Of a stretch of 64,000 nt of DNA, positions 43,388 through 51,862 are shown piece after piece. Numbering within the stretch: the stretch's first letter is position 1; each line of letters begins with the position of its first letter. This DNA comes from Sinomonas atrocyanea (lineage in GTDB: Bacteria > Actinomycetota > Actinomycetes > Actinomycetales > Micrococcaceae): contig NZ_JAUSRH010000005.1 of NCBI RefSeq assembly GCF_030811715.1, positions 124,001-188,000 on the forward strand. The letters are read 5' to 3'. The notes beneath the pieces were generated by a model, which saw only the letters and a list, made by a program, of their open reading frames with translations, was not told the DNA's origin and did not search any database. A program made the translations under genes and the position numbers.

Positions 43388-44326
43388 ATGACTACGACGC
43401 GCACACTTCCGACCGCGAAGCCGGCCGGCGAGGCTGCGAGGCCCGCGACGGCCAGGAAGAGGACTCACCGGGTCACGTACGCGAGCTGGTGGTGGGCCCT
43501 CCCCGCCCTCGCACTCGTCATCGTGACCATCTATGTGACGACCGTGGCGGGAGGCTTCTTCGCCTTCACCAATTGGACCGGCATCGGATCGTTCGACTTC
43601 GTCGGACTGAACAACTTCGCCAAGATCTTCAAGTCCAAGGAACTGCTCGGCTCCCTCCTCAACACGCTGTTCCTCGCCGCCGGATTCCTCGTCGCCACCA
43701 ATGTCCTCGGCATCCTCTTCGCCCTCGCACTGAACCGCACCCTCAAGACGCGGTTCATCCTGCGCACCCTCGTCTTCATGCCGGCAGTCGTCAGCCCCGT
43801 AGCCGTCTCCTACATCTGGAAGTTCATCTTCGCCTACACCGGCCCGCTCAACCAGTTCCTCGCGGCGTTCGGGGTCAAGCCCCAGAACTGGCTGGGGACC
43901 CCCGGAGTGGCCATCTGGTGCGTCCTGCTGGTCATGGTGTGGCAGAACATCGGCTTCATCATGGTCACCTACCTCGCCGGCCTCGCCACAGTCCCCGCCG
44001 AGATCGAAGAAGCCGCGGCGCTCGACGGCGCCAGCACCCTGCGCCGCTTCCGCTCCGTGACCCTCCCGATGATCCAGCCGTCGATCGCCATCGCAGTCAC
44101 CCTCACGCTGCTGCAGGGCCTGCGCGTCTTCGACCAGGTCATGGCCCTGACCGGCGGCGGCCCCGCAGGGTCGACCCAGACCCTCGCGACCGAGGTCTAC
44201 CAGCAGACCTTCACCTACCAGCAATTCGGATTCGGCGCGGCCATGGCCCTGCTCATGAGCGTGCTGATCCTCATCATGTCGGTCGCCCAGCAGTGGCTCA
44301 CGCGTGACCGTTCAGAGGAGGCCTGA
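43388..44326 (+). CDS. sugar ABC transporter permease (MalF-like)
   Basis: A 312-residue six-helix permease. The EAA loop reads EIEEAAALDGASTLRRFRSV, which binds the ATPase. WWWALPALALVIVTIY is the first helix. AGGAGA precedes the ATG at 43388. No ATPase gene is in this operon, so it must use an MsiK-type shared ATPase encoded elsewhere, as is common for actinobacterial sugar importers. Confidence 0.93.
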   Translation: MTTTRTLPTAKPAGEAARPATARKRTHRVTYASWWWALPALALVIVTIYVTTVAGGFFAFTNWTGIGSFDFVGLNNFAKIFKSKELLGSLLNTLFLAAGFLVATNVLGILFALALNRTLKTRFILRTLVFMPAVVSPVAVSYIWKFIFAYTGPLNQFLAAFGVKPQNWLGTPGVAIWCVLLVMVWQNIGFIMVTYLAGLATVPAEIEEAAALDGASTLRRFRSVTLPMIQPSIAIAVTLTLLQGLRVFDQVMALTGGGPAGSTQTLATEVYQQTFTYQQFGFGAAMALLMSVLILIMSVAQQWLTRDRSEEA

Positions 44327-44328
44327 CC

Positions 44329-45171
44329 ATGTTCCGGTACACGAAGAGGACCCTGATCATCGAGATCCTCACGATCCTCGCCACGTTGGCCATGCTCCTG
44401 CCGTTCTGGATCCTGCTCGTCGGCGCCTTCAAGACGGGTCCCGAGATCCTCAGCAGCTCGGCGGTCGCGCCGCCAGCCTCACCGACGGCCGACAACTTCG
44501 TGGCGCTCCTCTCCCCCGAGAGCATGCAGTCCGGGAACGTCTTCGCGGGCCTCGCCTCCAGCATCACCATCACGGCCGGCAGCATCCTGTGCCTCGTCGT
44601 GCTCGGCGCCCTCGCCGCGTATGCGCTCACGCGCAGCACGAGCCGCTGGGGGAACCGCGCCTTCTACGTCTTCCTCGTGGCGATCATCCTGCCGACCCAG
44701 CTCGGCACCCTTCCGCTCTACATCGGCGCGCGGAACCTCGGCCTGGTCGGCAGCCCGTGGGGCATGGTCGTGATCTACACCGGGATGCTCCTGCCGCTCT
44801 CCGTCTTCCTCTACAGCAACTTCTTCCGCCGGCTCCCCCGCGAGTACGAGGAGGCGGCGATCATCGACGGCGCGAACCGCTTCCAGCTCTTCTTCCGCGT
44901 GGTGTTCCCCCTCATGGCCCCAGCCACGGGCACCGTATCGATCCTGGCCGGCCTCATTGTCTGGAACGACTTCTTCACCGCGCTGATCTTCCTCAACGGG
45001 ACGCCCTACCAGACGCTCCCCGTGGTCATGTACAGCTTCGTGGGCTCGCTCGTCTCCCAGTGGAATCTCATCTTCGCCGTGGTCATCATCTCGATGATCC
45101 CCATCCTCGTCTTCTACAGCTTCGCCCAGAAGAAATTCATCCAGGGCTTTGCCGGCGGACTGAAGGGCTGA
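44329..45171 (+). CDS. sugar ABC transporter permease (MalG-like)
   Basis: A 280-residue permease with six helices and the EAA loop EYEEAAIIDGANRFQLFFRV. It ends with the typical KKFIQGFAGGLKG tail of MalG-type subunits. GAGGAGG lies seven bases before the ATG, two bases after the partner stop. The deglycosidase beta gene follows four bases after its stop, placing transport and cleavage in one transcript. Confidence 0.93.
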   Translation: MFRYTKRTLIIEILTILATLAMLLPFWILLVGAFKTGPEILSSSAVAPPASPTADNFVALLSPESMQSGNVFAGLASSITITAGSILCLVVLGALAAYALTRSTSRWGNRAFYVFLVAIILPTQLGTLPLYIGARNLGLVGSPWGMVVIYTGMLLPLSVFLYSNFFRRLPREYEEAAIIDGANRFQLFFRVVFPLMAPATGTVSILAGLIVWNDFFTALIFLNGTPYQTLPVVMYSFVGSLVSQWNLIFAVVIISMIPILVFYSFAQKKFIQGFAGGLKG

Positions 45172-45175
45172 CCCA

Positions 45176-45595
45176 GTGCTCCCCGAACGAATCATTGATC
45201 CCGAAAGCTTCGCCGCCTCCGGCGAGCGTGTCCGACTCTCAATCCGCATGCCGTGGTACCGCGCCCTCCCGCTCTCCTCCGTGGCCGACGTCCAGTGGAC
45301 GGTCGACGGCGCCGCAGTCCCGCGGGACTCGATCACCTGGACCGTCGGCGGCACCACGCGACGGCTCGACGAGCTGCCTCCCCGCCACGACGAGTGGTGG
45401 TACGTGCTGGACTCGGCTGTCCTGGAAGGCGCCGCGCCCGCGGGGGGCGACCGGCCGGCGTCGGACGCCGGAGAGCCCGAGCACGAGGTCGCGATCGTCC
45501 TCGCCCTGTTCATCCCCTACATCACCACAGACTTCGGCGTCCTCAAGATCGAGGAGTCCGACCGGAAGCGGATGCGGAAGAAGGCGATCGCATGA
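45176..45595 (+). CDS. C-glycoside deglycosidase beta subunit 2, divergent
   Basis: A 139-residue beta-subunit homologue: PWYR at residues 26-29 with ALPLSSVADV, WTVGGTTRRLDELPP and a C-terminal PYITTDFGVLKIEE. It has a longer, Pro/Gly-rich insert near residues 85-100 and lacks the MQIAP segment of subunits 1 and 3. GTG at 45176 has GAAGGG ahead. Its stop overlaps the alpha 2 start (ATGA at 45592-45595), so the pair is translationally coupled. Confidence 0.8.
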   Translation: MLPERIIDPESFAASGERVRLSIRMPWYRALPLSSVADVQWTVDGAAVPRDSITWTVGGTTRRLDELPPRHDEWWYVLDSAVLEGAAPAGGDRPASDAGEPEHEVAIVLALFIPYITTDFGVLKIEESDRKRMRKKAIA

Positions 45596-46716
45596 GCGGG
45601 CTCGGAACCCCCATCCAAGGCGTCACCCTGTACAGCTTCACCCGGCAGTTCCATGCGCGGCAGTTCGCCGTCGAGGAGCTCCTGCGGGAGGTCGCGCGCC
45701 GCCGACTCGGGCCGGGGATCGAGCTCGTCGGATTCCAGAGCTTCCGCGGCTTCCCGCACCTGGACGCCGAGGCCGTGCGCTCGTTCCGGACCACGATCGA
45801 CGAGACGGGCCTCGTCCTCACCGCCCTCGCAGCGAACGCCGATGCGGGCCTGCGGCGGGACCGGATGCTCACCGACGACGAGCTTGTGCAGTACATGCGC
45901 CCGCAGATCGAGGCGGCGTGCGAGCTCGGCTTCCCGATCGTGCGCGTACAGATCTCCCTCACGCCCGATGACATGGAGCGGCTGCTTCCCGTGGCCGAGG
46001 CCAATGACGTACGGCTCGGGCTCGAGGTCCACTCGCACCAGCATGCCCGGCACCCGCACATCCAAGCGCTCCTCGAGCGGTTCGAGAAGCTCGGCTCCCC
46101 CTATCTGGGGTTCATCCCGGACTGGGGCGCGTCCCTCGTGGCTGTCCCCCGGACGCTCCTGCAGAAGTATCGGCAGCTCGGCTTCCCGCCGCAGCTCCTC
46201 GACAATCTCGAGGAGCTCTGGAAGCGGCACCATCGCGAAGGGCCGCCGCTCACCGACGAGCAGCACGGCCGCTGGTTCGGCGAGGTCATGGAGGCCGCCC
46301 ACCGCGCCGGCGTCGGGGAGCGGGCCGTCGAGGTTGCCGTCAACCTCACGGGCCTGTTCGGGCACGCCCCCGTCGAGGACTGGACCCCGCTGCTGCCTTG
46401 GACCGTCCACACGCATGGGAAGTTCTACGAGATCGACGCTTCCGGCGAGGAGCCCTCGGTGCCGGTCCGCAGGCTCATTGACCTGTGGGTCCGCTCGGGC
46501 TATTCGGGGAGCATCTCGAGCGAGTGGGAGGGATTCCACTGGAACGACTGGGACGACGCCTTCGACGTCGTCGCGGACGAGCAGGCGCTCGCGCGCCGGG
46601 CGGCCGCCGCGAGCGGCTCCCGGATGGTCGTGGACGCCGCCGAGGCCCGCGGCCTCCTGGCCGACGCGCAGCAGAAGACCACACAGAAGAAGGGAGCGGT
46701 CCTTGGCGACCGATGA
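45592..46716 (+). CDS. C-glycoside deglycosidase alpha subunit 2, divergent
   Basis: A 374-residue TIM barrel beginning IQGVTLYSFTRQF. Metal ligands by position: Glu145 (LGLEVHSHQ), Asp177 (FIPDWGASL), His275 (VHTHGKFYEID) and Glu311 (SSEWEGFHW). The DFSSTMH segment of alpha 1 and 3 is changed to DWGASL and the 190-260 region differs, so the substrate is probably different. The C-terminus has an extra tail of about 30 residues. It overlaps the next beta gene by 14 bases. Confidence 0.8.
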   Translation: MSGLGTPIQGVTLYSFTRQFHARQFAVEELLREVARRRLGPGIELVGFQSFRGFPHLDAEAVRSFRTTIDETGLVLTALAANADAGLRRDRMLTDDELVQYMRPQIEAACELGFPIVRVQISLTPDDMERLLPVAEANDVRLGLEVHSHQHARHPHIQALLERFEKLGSPYLGFIPDWGASLVAVPRTLLQKYRQLGFPPQLLDNLEELWKRHHREGPPLTDEQHGRWFGEVMEAAHRAGVGERAVEVAVNLTGLFGHAPVEDWTPLLPWTVHTHGKFYEIDASGEEPSVPVRRLIDLWVRSGYSGSISSEWEGFHWNDWDDAFDVVADEQALARRAAAASGSRMVVDAAEARGLLADAQQKTTQKKGAVLGDR

Positions 46717-47131
46717 CACCATCCTGACGGCGGAGAGCCTCTCCGCCCATCCCGACGGCCTCGCCGTCTCCCTCCAGATCCCCTGGTACCGCAGCCTGTG
46801 GCTCTCGAGCGTGAGCGACCTGTCCATCGAGGTCGACGGCGAACCCGTGCCGCGCGGCGACCTCAGAGTCGACGTGGCCGGCAAGTCCTTCCGCGTGGAC
46901 GAGCTCCCGGAGCAATGGGACACCCTCTGGTTCGTCCAGGACCGGCTCGAGGTCATAGTGCCCCGCGACACGCCCCCTGCGCCCGGCGAGCGCGTCTCGG
47001 TCGAGGCGACCCTCGACCTGCGCCTGCCGTACATGCAGATCGCCCCCGAGGTGTACGTCACCAACCACGCCTCGAACCACCGGGAACTCGTGGTCCACGC
47101 CGCGCCCGCAGCCCAGGGAAAGGACCTTTGA
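46703..47131 (+). CDS. C-glycoside deglycosidase beta subunit 3
   Basis: A 142-residue beta subunit closely like subunit 1: PWYRSLWLS from residue 27, QWDTLWFVQD, and LPYMQIAPEVYV. The start is a TTG at 46703 with AGGGAG seven bases upstream; it gives an N-terminus that aligns with subunit 1 residue by residue (MATDDTILTA against MATHNSLFKA). The stop overlaps the alpha 3 ATG by one base (TGATG). Confidence 0.86.
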   Translation: MATDDTILTAESLSAHPDGLAVSLQIPWYRSLWLSSVSDLSIEVDGEPVPRGDLRVDVAGKSFRVDELPEQWDTLWFVQDRLEVIVPRDTPPAPGERVSVEATLDLRLPYMQIAPEVYVTNHASNHRELVVHAAPAAQGKDL

Positions 47132-48138
47132 TGATCAAGCTCGGCACCACGCTCTACTCGCTGACCAGTGAATGGGCCGCCCGGCGCTACGACCTGGCCG
47201 GCCTGCTCGATGTGGTCGAGCGCGCCGGAATCGGCCCCGGCATCGAGATCGTCGGTTCCCAGACCCTGCGCACCTACCCGGCCGTGACGGACGAGTTCGT
47301 GCGCGAGTGGCACGACGCCTTCGACCGCCACGGCTTCGTGCCGAGCGCGTTCGGGCTCAACCTCGATATGGGCCGGCGCCACGACCGCGACATGACGCCG
47401 GACGAGGAGTACGAGTTCACCGCCGAACAGTTCCGCAGCGCCCATCGGCTCGGCTTCCACCTGGTCCGCATCCAGAGCGCCAAGCCGGCCCTCCTCCGCC
47501 GTCTGCTGCCGCTGGCCGAGGACCTCGACCTGACGATGGGCTGGGAGATCCACGCCCCCATGGGGCCGAACGCGCCGCACGTGGTCGAGGTGCGCGAGCT
47601 GTACGACGAGATCCAGTCGCCGAGGCTCGGGTTCGTCGCCGACTTCAGCTCGACCATGCACAGCATGTCCCCCACCCTCCTGCGGGCCCTGGCCAAGAAG
47701 GGCCTCGAGCCCCAGGACCTGGACGTCCTACAGCGAATCTGGGCGAAGGAGACGGGCATCAACGAACGCCACGGGGAGTTCATCGAGTACCTCGGTTCCC
47801 GTGGAATCGCCCCCGAATCCCTCGGTTCCTTCGCCCGGCTGGCCTTCAACATGCACGGGCATGTCGACCCCCGCGAATGGTCGGACATCATCCCGCAGAT
47901 CGTCCACGTCCACGCCAAGTTCTACGACATCGACGAGAACGGCGACGAGCCGGCCATCGACTACCCGACGATCGTCGGCGAGTTCGTCCGCGGCGGCTAT
48001 TCGGGCTTCTTCTCCAGCGAATGGGAAGGGCACGCCTTCGCCGACCTCGACGAGGCCGATCCCGTGGAACTCGTCCGCAAGCAGCATGACCTCATCCGGC
48101 GGTCCATCGCCGCCGTCTACGCCGAGACCTCGGCCTGA
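47131..48138 (+). CDS. C-glycoside deglycosidase alpha subunit 3
   Basis: A 335-residue TIM barrel, the closest paralogue of alpha 1 (shared LGTTLYSLTSE/LGITLYSLTSE, LNLDMGRR, RDMTPDEEYEF, KFYDIDENGDEPA). Metal ligands Glu139, Asp171, His261 and Glu297. With beta 3 it forms a second complete pair of the alpha 1/beta 1 type, here inside the importer operon. The two similar pairs may differ in induction more than in chemistry. Confidence 0.87.
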   Translation: MIKLGTTLYSLTSEWAARRYDLAGLLDVVERAGIGPGIEIVGSQTLRTYPAVTDEFVREWHDAFDRHGFVPSAFGLNLDMGRRHDRDMTPDEEYEFTAEQFRSAHRLGFHLVRIQSAKPALLRRLLPLAEDLDLTMGWEIHAPMGPNAPHVVEVRELYDEIQSPRLGFVADFSSTMHSMSPTLLRALAKKGLEPQDLDVLQRIWAKETGINERHGEFIEYLGSRGIAPESLGSFARLAFNMHGHVDPREWSDIIPQIVHVHAKFYDIDENGDEPAIDYPTIVGEFVRGGYSGFFSSEWEGHAFADLDEADPVELVRKQHDLIRRSIAAVYAETSA

Positions 48139-48152
48139 GAAAGGAAGCACCA

Positions 48153-48929
48153 GTGGCCTACCGCCTCTCCCCCAATGTCGACCTCCTCTTCACCGAAGCC
48201 GGGGACATCCCGGACCGCATCGCCGCCGCGGCTGCGGCCGGTTTCGACGCCGTCGAGCTCTGGGGCACCCTCGACCGCGACGTCGCGGCCATCAGACGCG
48301 CCGCCGACGACCACGGCGTCGAGGTCACCTCGGTCCTCGCCGAGCCGCGGACCAACTTCACCTTTCCCGGGACGGACCTGACCGCCTACTTCGACGGCCT
48401 CGCCCGCGGCGTCGAGAACGCGGCGGCCCTCGGTTCGCCGCGCATCGTCCTGGGATCCGGCATGGGCTTCCCGGGCGCGAAGCGGGGCGTGCAGCTGGAG
48501 AAGCTCGCGGAGGTCTTCGCCGAATCCGTCGAGCGGACCGCCGGGTCGGAAGTCAAGCTCATCCTCGAGCCCGTCAACGTCCGCGTGGACCACCCGGGCG
48601 CGCTCCTCGACCGCACCGGCGACGCCGTGGCCATTGCCCGCGCCGTGAACTCGGAGCGGTTCGGCATCCTCTACGACCTCTACCACTCGATCACCGAGGG
48701 CGAGGACCCCGCGGCAGAGCTCGCCGCTGCAGGGAGCTACCTGGACTATGTCCAGATCGCCGACGCCGCCGGCCGCGGCGAACCGGGCACCGGCTCGGTC
48801 GACTGGGCCCTCTCCCTCAAGATCCTGCGGGAGGCCGGGTACACCGGGCCGCTCGGCCTCGAGTATTTCCCGACTGTGGAGTCGGCGCGGTCCACTGAGT
48901 ACATCCGCGCGATCGCCCAGGAGGCCTAG
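48153..48929 (+). CDS. hydroxypyruvate-isomerase-like TIM-barrel protein
   Basis: A 258-residue barrel of the Hyi group: LSPNVDLLFTEAGDIPDRIA, GFDAVELWG, ILEPVNVRVDHPG, LYDLYHSITEGED, YVQIADAAGRGEPGTGSVDW and GLEYFP. Ligands of the metal site fit Glu (LEPVN), Asp (YDLYH), Gln/Asp (VQIAD) and Glu (LEYFP). It probably isomerises a small keto sugar or hydroxypyruvate. GTG at 48153 with AAGGAAG ahead. It follows alpha 3 by 14 bases in the same operon; it is not a deglycosidase alpha subunit (no KFYDID segment and no beta gene). Confidence 0.85.
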   Translation: MAYRLSPNVDLLFTEAGDIPDRIAAAAAAGFDAVELWGTLDRDVAAIRRAADDHGVEVTSVLAEPRTNFTFPGTDLTAYFDGLARGVENAAALGSPRIVLGSGMGFPGAKRGVQLEKLAEVFAESVERTAGSEVKLILEPVNVRVDHPGALLDRTGDAVAIARAVNSERFGILYDLYHSITEGEDPAAELAAAGSYLDYVQIADAAGRGEPGTGSVDWALSLKILREAGYTGPLGLEYFPTVESARSTEYIRAIAQEA

Positions 48930-48983
48930 CCCTCAGCGCCCCAGCTGCTGTTAGATCCCTCGACTGAAGGAACCAGACCCGCC

Positions 48984-51797
48984 GTGATGCCACCAGACGT
49001 CCACGTTCGCGAACTCGCGGCCGGCCGTGCGCGCCAGCTCGTCGTCGACTCGGCGACGCCGCCGCTCAGCTGGCGTTCGGAGACCACGAGGACGGGGTGG
49101 CGGCAGGCCGGCGCGGACCTCGAGCTGGTGGCCGGCGACGGTACCCGCGCTGAAGCCAAGATAGAGGGGCGGGACTCCGTCCTGGTCCCCTGGCCCTTCG
49201 CACCGCTCGCCCCGGGCACCACGGCGTCGGTCCGGGCCCGGGTCCGCGGCGAGGACGGGAGCGAGAGCCGGTGGAGTGAGCCCCTGGAAATCGTGGTGCC
49301 GGTGGCCGACTTCGGCGCCACGGAGGCCATGGTCACCGTAGTTGGGGCCGCTGAGGACTCGGACGCCGCGGTCCACCAGTACCGCCTGCGGTTCACCCTG
49401 GCAGCCGAGCCAGTCGAGGCACGCCTCACGATCACCGCGCGGGGCGTCTACGAGGCCGAGCTCAACGCACGGAAGATCGGCGACGAGCACCTCGCGCCAG
49501 GCTGGACCGCCTACGACGACCGGCTCCTGGTGAGCACCCAGGTCGTGACCCCGATGCTCCGCGAAGGAGCCAACAGTCTCGGCGTCTGGGTCGGCCCCGG
49601 CTGGTTCGGCGAGGAGTACGGCTTCTTCGGGCGCACAAGCCGGGCCTACAGCGGGCCCCTCGGGGTGTGCGCCCGGCTCGAGGTGCGGTGTGCCGACGGC
49701 AGCGTGCTGCGCTTCGGCACCGGACCTGCCTGGGAAGGAAGGACGGGCGGCCACCCCCTGCTCGCCTCGAGCATCTACCATGGCGAGTCCTACGATGCAC
49801 GGCTCCACACCCCCTTGTGGGCGATGGAGGACGACGGCGAGTGGCGCGCCTGCGTTCCGCTCGCCGTCGACCGCGGCATCTACCGGCCTGCCGCCGTCCA
49901 ACCGGTCCGGACCACCGAGGTCCGGCGCCCCACTCTCACCCGCACACCGGCCGGCCGCCTGGTCGCGGACGTCGGAGAGAACGTCGTCGGCGTCGTCCGC
50001 TTCACGGCCCGCGCCGACCGGGGGCATCTGGTCACCTTCCGGCACAGCGAGGAGCTCGACGAGCACGGCGAGCCCTCCTACGCCTCCCTCAGGACGGCCC
50101 GTGCCACCGACACCTATGTGTTCTCGGGATCCGGACGCGAGAGATGGGCGCCCCGCTTCACGTTCCACGGGTTCCGCTACGTCGAGATCGACGGCTGGCC
50201 GGAGGACCCCGAGGCTGAGCTCGAGGTCGAGGTCTGGCACACGGACGCCGCGCCGACGGGCGACTTCGACTGCTCCAACCCGCTGGTGACCCAGCTCTTC
50301 CGCAACATGCGGCGAAGCCTCCGCGGAAACATCGTCTCGGTCCCCACGGACTGCCCTCAACGCGATGAGCGGCTCGGCTGGACCGGAGACCTCCAGGTGT
50401 TCCTGCCGGCCGCGACCTCGCTGTGCGACGTGGACGCCCTCGTCGCCTCGTGGCTCGAAGACCTCTCACTCGAGCAGGCCAAGGCCGGGGGCTCGGTGCC
50501 GGTCATCGTCCCGACCGTCCTGCCCGGGCATGCAGCGAGCGTCGCGGGATGGGGCGACGTCGCCGTCACTGCGCCGTGGACGCTGTACGAGCGGTACGGC
50601 GACGCCGCGATCCTGGGCCGCCAGTACGCGAGCATGACCTCGTGGATCGACACGGTCCTGCGCTCCGTCAACCCCGCGACCGGCCTGTGGGACATCGGCC
50701 TGCAGATCGGCGACCACCTCGCGCCGGGCCGCTCACCGTGGTTCCCCGGCAGTGCGCCCACGGACAATGTCCTGCTCGCCAGCGCGTATCTCTGCCGTTC
50801 CGCCGGCATCACCGCCGCGGCAGCTGGGGTGCTGGGGTACGACGACGACGCGCGCCGCTTCACGGACCTCGCCGACCGCACGCGTGCGGCAATCCTCGAT
50901 GAGTACGTCACGCCCCAGGGGCGCGCGGTGAGCGACTCGATCACCGCGTACGCCCTCCTGATCGTCTTCGGGGTGGCGGAGGGCGAGATCGCCGCGCGGA
51001 TGGGGCAGCGCATGGCCGAGCTCATCGCGGAGATCGACTACCGGATCGGCACCGGCTTCCTCGGGACGCCGCTGCTCATGGACGCCCTGGCGGAGACCGG
51101 CCAGCTCGACACCGCCGCACGCCTGCTCACCCAGACCCAGTGCCCCTCGTGGCTGTATCCCGTCACCCAGGGCGCCACGACCATCTGGGAGAGCTGGGAC
51201 CTCCGCCGTCCGGACGGGACGCTCGCCAGCGGCGACTCCGCCTCGTCGAACCACTATGCCCTGGGCGCCGTCACGGATTGGCTCCAGCGCCGGCTCGCGG
51301 GGTTGGGCCCCGCCGCCCCCGGGTACAGCGTCATCCGGATCGCACCCTGCCTGCTCCCCGGGTTCACCTCGGCGGGGACCACGATACAGACGCCCTACGG
51401 CGCGGCCTCCGTCGAGTGGGTGCTGGAAGGCTCTGCGCTGACCGTGATGGCCCAGGTCCCACCGAACACCTCGGCGCTCGTGCAGCTCCCGGGCTCTGCC
51501 GAGGCCGTCGCGGTGGGATCGGGCCGCCACCGCTGGACCGTGCAGGTGGAGCAGCCGGCGCCCCGGGCGCGCGGGCCCGTCACGCTGGACACCCCGCTCG
51601 AGCAGATCGTCGACGATCAGGAGGCCCGCGGGATCGTCGTCGCGGCGCTGCGGGAGCACGAGCCTGCCCGGGCCGCGGCGTTGGAGGGCGCGATGGCCTG
51701 GCGCAGGGGGGTCCCGCTGCACGCGGCGCTCATGTTCGTGCACCCCTCGGCCCTGGACGCAGTCAGGAACGGCTTGGCAGCGCTCGCCCGCGGGTGA
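48984..51797 (+). CDS. glycoside hydrolase family 78 alpha-L-rhamnosidase
   Basis: A 937-residue multidomain alpha-L-rhamnosidase: N-terminal beta-sandwich domains (including GVYEAELNARKIGDEHLAPG, the carbohydrate-binding part), then the (alpha/alpha)6 barrel with PTDCPQRDERLGWTGD, which holds the general acid and neighbouring Asp residues, and TTIWESWD later. No signal peptide. It would remove rhamnose from imported flavonoid glycosides. The start is GTG 48984 or ATG 48987. It is the last gene of the importer operon. Confidence 0.93.
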   Translation: MMPPDVHVRELAAGRARQLVVDSATPPLSWRSETTRTGWRQAGADLELVAGDGTRAEAKIEGRDSVLVPWPFAPLAPGTTASVRARVRGEDGSESRWSEPLEIVVPVADFGATEAMVTVVGAAEDSDAAVHQYRLRFTLAAEPVEARLTITARGVYEAELNARKIGDEHLAPGWTAYDDRLLVSTQVVTPMLREGANSLGVWVGPGWFGEEYGFFGRTSRAYSGPLGVCARLEVRCADGSVLRFGTGPAWEGRTGGHPLLASSIYHGESYDARLHTPLWAMEDDGEWRACVPLAVDRGIYRPAAVQPVRTTEVRRPTLTRTPAGRLVADVGENVVGVVRFTARADRGHLVTFRHSEELDEHGEPSYASLRTARATDTYVFSGSGRERWAPRFTFHGFRYVEIDGWPEDPEAELEVEVWHTDAAPTGDFDCSNPLVTQLFRNMRRSLRGNIVSVPTDCPQRDERLGWTGDLQVFLPAATSLCDVDALVASWLEDLSLEQAKAGGSVPVIVPTVLPGHAASVAGWGDVAVTAPWTLYERYGDAAILGRQYASMTSWIDTVLRSVNPATGLWDIGLQIGDHLAPGRSPWFPGSAPTDNVLLASAYLCRSAGITAAAAGVLGYDDDARRFTDLADRTRAAILDEYVTPQGRAVSDSITAYALLIVFGVAEGEIAARMGQRMAELIAEIDYRIGTGFLGTPLLMDALAETGQLDTAARLLTQTQCPSWLYPVTQGATTIWESWDLRRPDGTLASGDSASSNHYALGAVTDWLQRRLAGLGPAAPGYSVIRIAPCLLPGFTSAGTTIQTPYGAASVEWVLEGSALTVMAQVPPNTSALVQLPGSAEAVAVGSGRHRWTVQVEQPAPRARGPVTLDTPLEQIVDDQEARGIVVAALREHEPARAAALEGAMAWRRGVPLHAALMFVHPSALDAVRNGLAALARG

Positions 51798-51808
51798 GGG
51801 GACACGCC

Positions 51809-51850
51809 GAAGGGGCGGCCCTGGAGGATTCCCTGCAGGGCCGCCCCTTC
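51809..51850. terminator. bidirectional hairpin terminator
   Basis: A perfect 15-bp inverted repeat, GAAGGGGCGGCCCTG (51809-51823) and its complement (51836-51850), with a 12-base loop. It lies between the convergent GH78 gene and the last gene of the minus operon, ending both. Confidence 0.85.
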
Positions 51851-51862
51851 GTCCTCCGTTCC

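Noticed and set aside
48153-48929. A fifth deglycosidase alpha subunit
   Set aside because: It lacks the KFYDID and SSEWEG segments and a beta partner; it matches the hydroxypyruvate isomerase group better.
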